Source of the DNA: Patescibacteria group bacterium
GTDB lineage: Bacteria > Patescibacteriota > Patescibacteriia > JAACEG01 > JAGUWE01
Direction of reading: 5' to 3'
DNA: 5,615 nt
Assembly (NCBI GenBank): GCA_020062525.1
Contig: JAGUWE010000143.1
Location: 1 to 5,615, forward strand
The notes below the pieces were generated by a model that did not search any database, was not told where the DNA came from, and was given only the letters and a program-made list of their open reading frames with translations. The position numbers and the translations under genes were made by a program. Every line of letters starts with the position of its first letter. Positions within the stretch are counted from its first letter, which is position 1. Below, one piece after another: positions 1-5,538 of the stretch.

Positions 1-30
1 AGTCATTTTGATTTTTTAATTTTTAATTTC
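1..30. repeat. A/T-rich spacer repeat fragment downstream of glmS
   Basis: This short stretch follows the glmS stop codon and consists almost only of A and T. Its word GTCATTTTGAT at 2-12 is identical to 1964-1974 in the spacer upstream of glmS, and the T-rich words after it are of the same kind. It is probably part of the same family of spacer repeats, cut by the window edge. On the minus strand it is A-rich rather than a T-tract after a GC hairpin, so it does not look like a classical terminator. Low complexity makes the match suggestive only. Confidence 0.35.
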
Positions 31-33
31 TTT

Positions 34-1863
34 TTATTCTACCGTAACTGACTTAGCTAAATTTCTCGGCTTATCCACGTCGCAGCCTCTTAACACTGCA
101 ATATAATAAGCCAAGAGCTGAAGCGGCACCACTGATAAAACCGGGGTCAACATTTCTAAGGTTTTGGGAATGTAAATCACATCTTGAGTATATTTTTCTA
201 TTTCTTGATTACCAAAAGTGGTGACAGCAACAATCTGACCGCCGCGAGCTTTGATTTCTTCCAGATTGCTCAAGGCCTTTTCATAAACACTGTCTTGCGG
301 CGCTAGTAAAACAGTGGCAAAATTTTGATCAATCAAAGCAATTGGTCCGTGTTTCATTTCCCCGGCCGCATACCCCTCGGCGTGAAGGTAAGAAATTTCT
401 TTCAACTTTAAAGCCCCTTCCAAAGCAATGGGAAAATTATATTTTCTGCCTAAATAAAGAAAATTTTTAAAATCCTGATATTTTTTAGCAATGGTTTTTA
501 TTTTATCGGTCTGATCCAAAATAAATTGGATTTTTTCTGGCAGCGCCGAAATTTCTTCAGCAATTCTTTTGCCCGTCACCAACGACATCTGACGAGCACG
601 CCCTAAAAATAAGGTTAAGAGAGCTAAAATAATCAATTGTGAGGTAAAGGACTTGGTTGAAGCCACGCCGATTTCCGGACCAGCATGATTATAAACACCG
701 GCCTCGGTTTCGCGGGCAATTGATGAACCAACCACATTAACAATGCCTAAAGTTAGAGCGCCTTTCATTTTGGCCTCGCGCAAGGCGGCTAAAGAATCAG
801 CTGTTTCGCCTGATTGGCTGATAACAATTACGGCTGTGCCTTTATCAATAATTGGCTTGCGATATCTAAATTCCGAAGCGTATTCCACTTCCACCGGGAT
901 GGTGGCATATTCTTCAAGCATATATTCGCCAAGTAGTCCGGCATAATAAGAAGTGCCGCAGGAAATAATAATAATTCTTTTGACTTCTTTTAATTTATCC
1001 TTGACCTGTTCTAAACCGCCTAGTTTAGCTAAGCCCTCATCTTTGATGAGCCGACCGCGAATAGCGTTACGGATTGCTTCGGGTTGTTCAAAAATTTCCT
1101 TGAGCATAAAATGAGAAAATCCCGTTTTTTCCACCTGTTCAATCTCCCAATCGATTAAGCTCACTTCTTTTTTACTTTCCTCTTTTTTTAAAGTTAAAAC
1201 GCGAAAATCCTGATTGTTAATTATTGCCATTTCGCCGTCGTCTAAATAAATAACCTCTCTGGTGTAAGGCAAAAGTGCCGCCGCGTCTGATGCCAGATAA
1301 TATTCATTTTTACCGATGCCAAGAAGAAGCGGACTACTTAAACGCGCCGCTATAATTTTTCCCGGCTCATCTTTATCAATTAATAAAAGTCCGTAAGTTC
1401 CACTAATTTTAAGAAGGGCTCGTCTTACTGCCTCAATAAAACTTTTTTCTGATTTCTCTTCTTCCTCTACTAAATGAGCAATCACTTCACTGTCGGTCTC
1501 AGAGGCGAATTTATGTCCTTTTTTAATTAATCCATCTTTTAACTGGCGATAATTTTCAATAATGCCATTATGAACTAACCAAACGCGTCCGCTGCAATCA
1601 CTGTGAGGATGAGCATTAATTTCATTTGGTGCGCCATGGGTTGCCCAACGTGTATGAGCAAGGCCAAGGGTACCCTCAACTTTTTCTGCACCAATTTTCT
1701 TTTCTAAATCGGAGATTCGGCCAGCTACCTTAATACAGTTTATCTCCTGATTAAACACAACTAAACCAGCCGAATCATAGCCACGATACTCCAGCCGTCT
1801 TAAGCCCTCAATTAAAATTGGTAAGGCCTCTTTTTTGCCAATGTAACCGATAATACCGCACAT
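34..1863 (-). CDS. glmS: Glutamine-fructose-6-phosphate aminotransferase (isomerizing), GlmS
   Basis: GlmS converts fructose-6-phosphate and glutamine to glucosamine-6-phosphate and glutamate in the cytoplasm, the entry step to UDP-GlcNAc and peptidoglycan. The start is the ATG at 1861-1863, because it places Cys2 (MCGIIGYIG) as the N-terminal nucleophile once Met is removed; an in-frame TTG five codons upstream would bury that Cys. The 609-residue length equals that of the E. coli enzyme. The glutaminase domain (about 2-240) shows RRLEYRGYDSAG (22-33), HTRWATHG (70-77), NAHPH (83-87), HNGIIEN (98-104) and SETDSE with Asp124. The isomerase half has two SIS domains: SCGTS (301-305) and SQSGET (349-354) in the first, then EGALKLKEISYLHAEG and GEMKHGP in the second. 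The C-terminal tail DKPRNLAKSVTVE carries Lys604, matching the Lys that binds the open sugar. No glmS ribozyme-like leader was recognised and no Shine-Dalgarno motif precedes the ATG. The gene is intact, with no key residue missing. Confidence 0.97.
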   Translation of the reverse strand: MCGIIGYIGKKEALPILIEGLRRLEYRGYDSAGLVVFNQEINCIKVAGRISDLEKKIGAEKVEGTLGLAHTRWATHGAPNEINAHPHSDCSGRVWLVHNGIIENYRQLKDGLIKKGHKFASETDSEVIAHLVEEEEKSEKSFIEAVRRALLKISGTYGLLLIDKDEPGKIIAARLSSPLLLGIGKNEYYLASDAAALLPYTREVIYLDDGEMAIINNQDFRVLTLKKEESKKEVSLIDWEIEQVEKTGFSHFMLKEIFEQPEAIRNAIRGRLIKDEGLAKLGGLEQVKDKLKEVKRIIIISCGTSYYAGLLGEYMLEEYATIPVEVEYASEFRYRKPIIDKGTAVIVISQSGETADSLAALREAKMKGALTLGIVNVVGSSIARETEAGVYNHAGPEIGVASTKSFTSQLIILALLTLFLGRARQMSLVTGKRIAEEISALPEKIQFILDQTDKIKTIAKKYQDFKNFLYLGRKYNFPIALEGALKLKEISYLHAEGYAAGEMKHGPIALIDQNFATVLLAPQDSVYEKALSNLEEIKARGGQIVAVTTFGNQEIEKYTQDVIYIPKTLEMLTPVLSVVPLQLLAYYIAVLRGCDVDKPRNLAKSVTVE

Positions 1864-1870
1864 AGAAAAT

Positions 1871-1998
1871 AAATTCAAAAATCAAAATTTAAAATGCAAA
1901 ATGACAAATTAAAATGTAAAAAGAATTAGATTTTAATTAAAAGATAATTTTGAATTTTACATTGTCATTTTGATATTTGATTTTTGCATTTTGAATTT
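1871..1998. repeat. Imperfect A/T-rich inverted repeat in the FemAB-glmS spacer
   Basis: The arms 1871-1908 and 1961-1998 are inverted copies matching at about 29 of 38 positions, including a perfect AAATTCAAAA outer block and a perfect AAAATGACAA block. A further inner pair, TGTAAAA (1915-1921) with TTTTACA (1955-1961), continues the fold, and TTTTAATTAAAA (1931-1942) is palindromic near the centre. The structure fills nearly the whole spacer between the FemAB stop and the glmS start. It could end FemAB transcription, act as a processing site, or be a relic of a small palindromic repeat. G+C is too low for a convincing intrinsic terminator. No clear -35/-10 pair for glmS could be picked out here, so the glmS promoter either overlaps this repeat or is absent, with read-through from upstream. 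Confidence 0.6.
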
Positions 1999-2004
1999 GA
2001 AAGA

Positions 2005-3189
2005 TTATTTTATCTTCCTTATCACCCTAACCAACTTTCCCAACATCTTATACCCAAAATAACTTACTGGTTTTAACGGATATTCCCAAAGTCCCATAAA
2101 TTCGGTGGGTACAGTGTTTGGCGCAAAACCGGTTTTAAAACGGGTCAGGCCTGTCCAATTTTCTTGATTAGGACTTAAAAATTTTTCTGATCTAATGCCG
2201 CCAAAATCATAATTTAAAAAATTATTTTCTTTGGCAAATTTAATTGCCTGCCAATGCAGAAGATGAGGCGCCATTAACCGACGCTCTTGAGAAGCAGAAG
2301 CGCCATGAAGATAAACTGCGGTCTTGCCAAAAAAGCCAACCACAGTACCCCCAACAAGTTGGTCCTGACAAAACACTAAAAAGAGTTTAACTAATCCGCT
2401 TTCAAGTAAACATTGATAATGCTCTCGGGAATGAATTCTAAATCCATCACGTTTGGCAGTTTGTTTTAAAAGCTGATAAAAGTAAGTAAAGTTTTTCTTT
2501 TCTTCTTCGCTTTCCATTGAAGAAAAAATTTTTACTGTTAAATTTTTCTTTTCTGCTAACCTAATATTGTATCTGGTTTTTGATTTCATCTGGGCTAAAA
2601 GCTCTGTTCTAGTTTTAGTAATATCTAAAACTAAAGTCGTTCGCGGTTGAATATCTTTATAAGACCTTCGCAGTCCCAATTGAGTTAAATTAAAATTTGA
2701 AAAAACTTTATTTTGAATAAAAGGCAAACCCCCACACCCAGCTATGAATGGCAGGGATTTTTTAAGGATTTTATTTTTCTCATACCCATTATCATCGTCT
2801 TGAGAGGTGGGGCTTTCTGGGTGTGGGGGTAAATCAAATCTGATGACGATGACCTTTTCCCTGGCGCCAATTTTTTTTAATTCTTCTAAAAAATTTTTAA
2901 TGATTTCTAAAGTTTTTTGTGAATCACCAGAAGTTAAAATTGATTTTTCAATTACCGGCCCGCGCGGTAAATAAAGACAACTTTTTTTAAATGATAAATT
3001 TTCCTTAATCACTAAAGCAATGGCTAAAATTTTATCTTCCTCTTTTAAAACCAAACGCCAAATTTTCTTCTTCTCTTTTTCAGCCAATTCTCCCCACTGC
3101 CAGGACTGAAGCAAACCGCCATCAATGGCGTTTTCAGCCACAAAACGATTCCACTGGTTTTTTTCATTTTCAAAACAAATAATATACAT
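2005..3189 (-). CDS. FemA/FemB (FemX)-family peptidoglycan bridge aminoacyltransferase
   Basis: Family members transfer amino acids from aminoacyl-tRNA to the lysine or equivalent side chain of the peptidoglycan stem peptide, usually on lipid II at the inner face of the membrane. The 394-residue product has the two-GNAT layout of that family. The N-terminal part (about 1-120) includes LQSWQWGE (27-34) and YLPRGPV (73-79). The conserved MKSKTRYNIRLAEKK block spans 201-215, and the second acyltransferase-like domain contains YLHGASASQERRLMAPHLLHWQAIKFA-type residues (293-319) and YDFGGI (327-332). A typical C-terminal end follows, with FKTGF at 351-355 and a basic tail RVIRKIK. No signal peptide or membrane helix is visible. 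Residues 121-154 are unusual: they are encoded by an inverted-repeat-bounded segment rich in Pro, Asp and Lys that interrupts the stretch between VIVIRFDL and the LGLRRSYKDIQP block. The ATG at 3189 follows a promoter and a roughly 36-nt leader. The amino acid transferred and the tRNA used cannot be read from sequence. It lies between groEL and glmS, and shares a cell-wall role with glmS. Confidence 0.88.
   Translation of the reverse strand: MYIICFENEKNQWNRFVAENAIDGGLLQSWQWGELAEKEKKKIWRLVLKEEDKILAIALVIKENLSFKKSCLYLPRGPVIEKSILTSGDSQKTLEIIKNFLEELKKIGAREKVIVIRFDLPPHPESPTSQDDDNGYEKNKILKKSLPFIAGCGGLPFIQNKVFSNFNLTQLGLRRSYKDIQPRTTLVLDITKTRTELLAQMKSKTRYNIRLAEKKNLTVKIFSSMESEEEKKNFTYFYQLLKQTAKRDGFRIHSREHYQCLLESGLVKLFLVFCQDQLVGGTVVGFFGKTAVYLHGASASQERRLMAPHLLHWQAIKFAKENNFLNYDFGGIRSEKFLSPNQENWTGLTRFKTGFAPNTVPTEFMGLWEYPLKPVSYFGYKMLGKLVRVIRKIK
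2728..2830. repeat. Inverted-repeat-bounded segment inserted in frame in the FemAB gene
   Basis: The left arm 2728-2741 (ACCCCCACACCCAG) and the right arm 2817-2830 (CTGGGTGTGGGGGT) are perfect 14-bp inverted copies enclosing 75 bp. Both arms are far more G/C-rich than their surroundings. On the coding strand the segment supplies residues 121-154, beginning PPHPESPTSQ and ending GCGG, exactly 34 codons (2728-2829), so the FemAB frame is kept. A weak internal pair, TCTCA (2778-2782) with TGAGA (2801-2805), may form a second small stem. No transposase gene is present and no convincing target-site duplication was found. The layout resembles non-autonomous palindromic elements (MITE- or REP-like) and recalls the Rickettsia palindromic elements that insert in frame in protein genes. 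Only one copy is in this window, so its mobile nature is inferred. Confidence 0.65.
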
Positions 3190-3231
3190 CTTTCATCTAT
3201 TAATTAAATTGAAATAATCTTAATCAACTCT

Positions 3232-3260
3232 ATTTTATCTTAATTTTCAAATCTTGGCAA
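3232..3260 (-). promoter_or_regulatory. Predicted sigma-70 promoter of the FemAB gene
   Basis: On the minus strand, TTGCCA (3255-3260) and TAAAAT (3232-3237) are separated by exactly 17 bp. Each hexamer is one or two bases from the TTGACA/TATAAT consensus. Transcription would start near 3225 and leave a leader of about 36 nt before the ATG at 3189. The leader ends GATGAAAG before the start, a poor ribosome-binding site. The promoter lies just downstream of the palindrome that follows groEL, so the FemAB gene appears to be its own transcription unit and not part of the heat-shock operon. Confidence 0.6.
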
Positions 3261-3309
3261 ATAAAAATCCAACAAAACACAATTTATTGTATTTCTTCTC
3301 TTTTAAATT

Positions 3310-3349
3310 AGAAACGGGATTTCCAAGCGCGCTTGGAAATCCCGTTTCT
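3310..3349 (-). terminator. Perfect 40-bp palindrome after groEL, probable terminator
   Basis: Positions 3310-3329 and 3330-3349 are exact reverse complements, with the dyad centre in GCGCGC between AAG and CTT. As RNA this gives a stem of about 18 bp closed by a four-base loop. It sits 21 bp past the groEL stop codon and before the FemAB promoter, where a terminator for groESL is expected. The T-tract after it on the minus strand is weak (TAATTT, then A-rich), so it may instead be a bidirectional stop, an mRNA 3'-end stabiliser, or a palindromic repeat. The palindrome is certain; the terminator role is inferred. Confidence 0.6.
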
Positions 3350-3370
3350 CCACCTACTCCCTGGAAAGCT

Positions 3371-5032
3371 TTACATCATTGGCATACCGCCGCCCATTGG
3401 CGGATGTTCGTGTTCACCCTTTTTTTCTGGCAAATCAGTCACCACTGCCTCAGTAGTCAAAAACATAGAAGCAGCGGAAGCGGCATTTTGAAGCGCCGAT
3501 CTGACCACTTTAGTTGGGTCAACAATACCGGCTTTCATCATATCTTCGAAAACACCAGTAGCGGCGTTATAACCAAGGTTAAAATTTTTTTCTTCTTGCT
3601 GACGTTTGATAATTTCATAGAGTACAACTGAGCCATCCTTACCAGCATTTTCAGCAATTTGTTTAATCGGTGCTAAAATTGCTTTTTCGACGATTTGTTC
3701 TCCGGCTGTTCGGGCATCAACCTGCTCTTTTGTCCTTTGTGGTTCAAAAATTTGCCGAAAAACATCTGAAGCAACGGCTAAGGCCACGCCACCGCCCGGC
3801 ACAATGCCTTCTTCAACCGCAGCTTTAGTCGCAGCTAAAGCATCTTCCACGCGATGTTTTTTCTCTTTCATTTCGGTTTCAGTAGCAGCGCCGACTTTGA
3901 TAACGGCCACTCCACCGGCTAATTTAGCCAATCGTTCTTGTAATTTTTCTTTGTCAAACTCAGAGTCCGACATTTCATATTCTTTTTTAATTTGAGCAAT
4001 TCTTTCTTTGATTTTTTTTTCATTGCCTTTACCTTCAATAATGGTAGTGTTTTCTTTAGTCGCAAGAACTTTTCTGGCTTGACCCAAGTCAGTTAAGGTA
4101 GTATTTTCTAATTTTAAACCAACCTCTTCAGAAATAACTTTGCCGCCAGTGAGAATAGCAATATCTTCCAGCATTGCTTTACGGCGGTCGCCAAATCCCG
4201 GCGCTTTGACAGCTAAAGCATTGAAAGTGCCGCGTAGTTTATTAACCACCAAAGTGGCTAAGGCATCGCCTTCAACTTCATCAGCAATGATGACCAAATC
4301 TTTTTTACCACTTTGAGCCATTTTTTCCAAAAGTGGTAAAATTTCTTGAATTGAAGAAATTTTTTTGTCAGTAATCAAAATGTAGGGTTCTTCAAATTCA
4401 GCTTCCATTTTTTCTGGATTGGTAATCATATAAGGAGAAACATAACCCTTATCAAATTGCATGCCTTCAACTACTTCTTTTTCTAAACCAAAGGATTGTG
4501 ATTCTTCAACCGTAATCACGCCTTCTTTACCAACCGCTTCCATGGCTTCAGCAATAATCTGACCAATTTCTGGGTCATTAGCGGAAATGGAAGCAACTTG
4601 AGCAATTTCTTCTTTGGCTGAAATGGTCTTAGACATTTTTTTAAGATTTTGGACAATTTGTTCTACTTTATTATCAATTCCTTTTTTTAGTTCAACCGGG
4701 TTAACGCCAGCCGTGACATACTTTAGACCTTCGCCGGCCATTTCTTGGGCTAAAATAGTGGCCGTAGTTGTACCATCACCAGCCACATCATTGGTTTTAG
4801 AAGCCACTTCTTTAACCAATTCGGCGCCCAGATTTTCAAATTTGTCTTCTAATTCAATTTCTTTGGCTACGGTCACCCCATCCTTGGTAATAGTTGGTGA
4901 ACCAAAGCCTTTGTCCAAAACGACATTTCTGCCTTGGGGACCTAAAGTCACCCTCACGGCATTAGCTAATTGATCTACTCCTCTTTTGATAGCCGAGCGG
5001 GCCTTTTCGTTGTATAAAATTTGTTTAGCCAT
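3371..5032 (-). CDS. groEL: 60-kDa chaperonin GroEL
   Basis: GroEL forms the double-ring ATP-driven folding chamber of the cytoplasm, capped by GroES. The 553-residue product is close to the family norm. The equatorial ATP site is complete: TLGPQGRNVVLDKGFGSP (29-46), TITKDGVTVAKE with Asp51 (47-58), DVAGDGTTTATILAQ (82-96), and Asp397 in VEDALAATKAAVEEG (395-409), followed by the chaperonin signature ending GIVPGGG. The intermediate and apical domains fill about 134-408, with the typical KGYVSPYMITNPEKMEAE stretch (195-212). A second equatorial segment contains NLGYNAATG (485-493) and VDPTKVVRSALQNAASAA (504-521). The short C-terminal tail contains HEHPPMGGGMPMM, a reduced version of the GGM tail that lines the cavity. 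Its ATG lies 28 bp after groES, in a spacer of TTTTAAATTTT-like words without a Shine-Dalgarno motif, so coupling with groES translation is possible. Expression should follow the CIRCE-controlled promoter upstream of groES. Confidence 0.98.
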   Translation of the reverse strand: MAKQILYNEKARSAIKRGVDQLANAVRVTLGPQGRNVVLDKGFGSPTITKDGVTVAKEIELEDKFENLGAELVKEVASKTNDVAGDGTTTATILAQEMAGEGLKYVTAGVNPVELKKGIDNKVEQIVQNLKKMSKTISAKEEIAQVASISANDPEIGQIIAEAMEAVGKEGVITVEESQSFGLEKEVVEGMQFDKGYVSPYMITNPEKMEAEFEEPYILITDKKISSIQEILPLLEKMAQSGKKDLVIIADEVEGDALATLVVNKLRGTFNALAVKAPGFGDRRKAMLEDIAILTGGKVISEEVGLKLENTTLTDLGQARKVLATKENTTIIEGKGNEKKIKERIAQIKKEYEMSDSEFDKEKLQERLAKLAGGVAVIKVGAATETEMKEKKHRVEDALAATKAAVEEGIVPGGGVALAVASDVFRQIFEPQRTKEQVDARTAGEQIVEKAILAPIKQIAENAGKDGSVVLYEIIKRQQEEKNFNLGYNAATGVFEDMMKAGIVDPTKVVRSALQNAASAASMFLTTEAVVTDLPEKKGEHEHPPMGGGMPMM

Positions 5033-5060
5033 AAGTTTAAAGAAAATTTAAAATTTAAAA

Positions 5061-5351
5061 TTACTCTATGATTCCAATAATATCCTCTTCGGAGATAACT
5101 AATAACTCTTCGTCATCGACCTTTATTTCATCTGGTCCGTATTTTTTGAAAAATACTTTGTCGCCAACTTTGACGCTCATTAGTGCGCGGTTGCCGGATT
5201 CTAAAAGTTTGCCCGGGCCAACAGCCACCACCTCGCCTTTTTCCGGCTTTTCTTTATCAACCGTGTCTGGCAAAACAATACCAGCTTTAGTGACTTCATC
5301 TTCACTGATTGGTTTGATGATGATTTTGTCGTTTAAGGGTTTGATTTTCAT
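5061..5351 (-). CDS. groES: 10-kDa co-chaperonin GroES
   Basis: GroES forms the heptameric lid that closes the GroEL chamber. The 96-residue length is normal. The N-terminus MKIKPLNDKIIIKP (1-14) is the typical first strand pair. The mobile loop (about 16-33) carries the GroEL-binding tripeptide Ile25-Val26-Leu27, in KAGIVLPDT, at the same positions as in E. coli. GEVVAVGPGK (39-48), VKVGDKVFFKKYG (60-72) and the C-terminal EELLVISEEDIIGIIE complete the beta-barrel. The ATG at 5349-5351 is chosen because it gives the canonical N-terminus. The bases before it (ATCGAAAACCTT) hold no Shine-Dalgarno motif. The leader of about 150 nt contains CIRCE and three hairpins, and groEL follows after 28 bp. 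Confidence 0.97.
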   Translation of the reverse strand: MKIKPLNDKIIIKPISEDEVTKAGIVLPDTVDKEKPEKGEVVAVGPGKLLESGNRALMSVKVGDKVFFKKYGPDEIKVDDEELLVISEEDIIGIIE

Positions 5352-5379
5352 AAGGTTTTCGATATTAATTATTATAAAT

Positions 5380-5433
5380 TGTCATTCTGAACCAATTTCA
5401 GAATCTAGATCCCGAAACAAGTTCGGGATGACA
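5380..5433. repeat. REP-like double-hairpin repeat in the groES leader
   Basis: This 54-bp unit is bounded by TGTCAT (5380-5385) and ATGACA (5428-5433). It holds two hairpins of identical geometry: ATTCTGAA/TTCAGAAT (5384-5391 and 5397-5404, five-base loop) and ATCCCGAA/TTCGGGAT (5409-5416 and 5422-5429, five-base loop). They are separated by the self-complementary CTAG (5405-5408), which makes the unit symmetric about that tetranucleotide. Its ends and its CCCGAA...TTCGGG stem are of the kind found in dispersed extragenic palindromes of many bacteria, often spread by IS200-like (RAYT) transposases; that class assignment is from general knowledge. It lies 28 bp upstream of groES, inside the predicted transcript, and may affect mRNA stability or be a passenger repeat. 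Confidence 0.75.
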
Positions 5434-5457
5434 AGATTAGCAACTCTAATCTTGTCA
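5429..5457. other. Strong 12-bp hairpin between CIRCE and the REP-like repeat
   Basis: TGACAAGATTAG (5429-5440) and CTAATCTTGTCA (5446-5457) are perfect inverted copies around the five-base loop CAACT. The inner five bases TGACA (5429-5433) also belong to the outer end of the neighbouring REP-like repeat, so they can pair either with 5453-5457 or with TGTCA at 5380-5384, but not with both. In the predicted groES transcript this gives two exclusive folds. No T-tract follows, so it is not a classic terminator. It may be a remnant of a third repeat unit or a structured part of the leader. Confidence 0.6.
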
Positions 5458-5464
5458 ATTTAAG

Positions 5465-5491
5465 TTAGCACTACTGTGTCAAGAGTGCTAA
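5465..5491. promoter_or_regulatory. CIRCE operator (HrcA binding site) of groESL
   Basis: TTAGCACTA (5465-5473), nine bases, and GAGTGCTAA (5483-5491) match the CIRCE consensus TTAGCACTC-N9-GAGTGCTAA with one change, A for C at the last base of the left arm. The dyad extends outward by one more G-C pair (5464 and 5492). CIRCE is the operator of the repressor HrcA, which is itself matured by GroEL, giving feedback control of chaperonin synthesis under heat stress. It begins about 12 bp after the predicted transcription start, the usual position for repression and also inside the mRNA. The hrcA gene is not in this window. Confidence 0.95.
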
Positions 5492-5509
5492 CCATTTTCA
5501 CATTACTAT

Positions 5510-5538
5510 ATTTTAGACAAATCTAAAAAATTTGTCAA
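5510..5538 (-). promoter_or_regulatory. Predicted sigma-70 promoter of groES-groEL
   Basis: On the minus strand, a consensus TTGACA (5533-5538) stands 17 bp upstream of TAAAAT (5510-5515), giving a predicted start near 5503, just ahead of CIRCE. The layout matches vegetative promoters repressed by HrcA. The -35 box overlaps the TGA stop codon (5535-5537) of the transposase upstream, so the promoter seems to straddle the edge of a mobile element. A 7-bp inverted repeat, GACAAAT/ATTTGTC (5516-5522 and 5530-5536), lies in the spacer and runs into the -35 box. TATAGT (5505-5510) is a less likely -10 because its spacing would be 22 bp. Confidence 0.7.

Noticed and set aside
743..946. Open frame of 67 codons on the plus strand inside glmS
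   Set aside because: It is antisense to the first SIS domain of glmS and has low-complexity Ser/Ala-rich composition.
1864..1878. In-frame TTG start that would lengthen GlmS by five residues
   Set aside because: It would put five residues before the Met-Cys pair, while GlmS needs Cys at its mature N-terminus as the glutaminase nucleophile. The ATG at 1861-1863 also gives the family length of 609.
1864..2004. A sigma-70 promoter for glmS
   Set aside because: Many A/T-rich hexamers occur, but no -35 box paired with a -10 box at 16-18 bp stood out from the background.
2725..2832. Target-site duplication around the FemAB repeat element
   Set aside because: The flanking bases share only one to three T/A positions, no more than chance in this A/T-rich gene, so no duplication is claimed.
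3254..3631. Open frame of 125 codons on the plus strand over the palindrome and the end of groEL
   Set aside because: It is a shadow of groEL and the palindrome, with no domain resemblance and no promoter or ribosome-binding site.
4614..4973. Open frame of 119 codons on the plus strand inside groEL
   Set aside because: It lies wholly antisense to a strongly conserved part of groEL and has shadow-like composition.
5068..5463. Open frame of 131 codons on the plus strand across groES and its leader
   Set aside because: It is antisense to groES, Ser/Thr/Ile-rich without a recognisable domain, and its start and end are set by the groES frame and the repeats.
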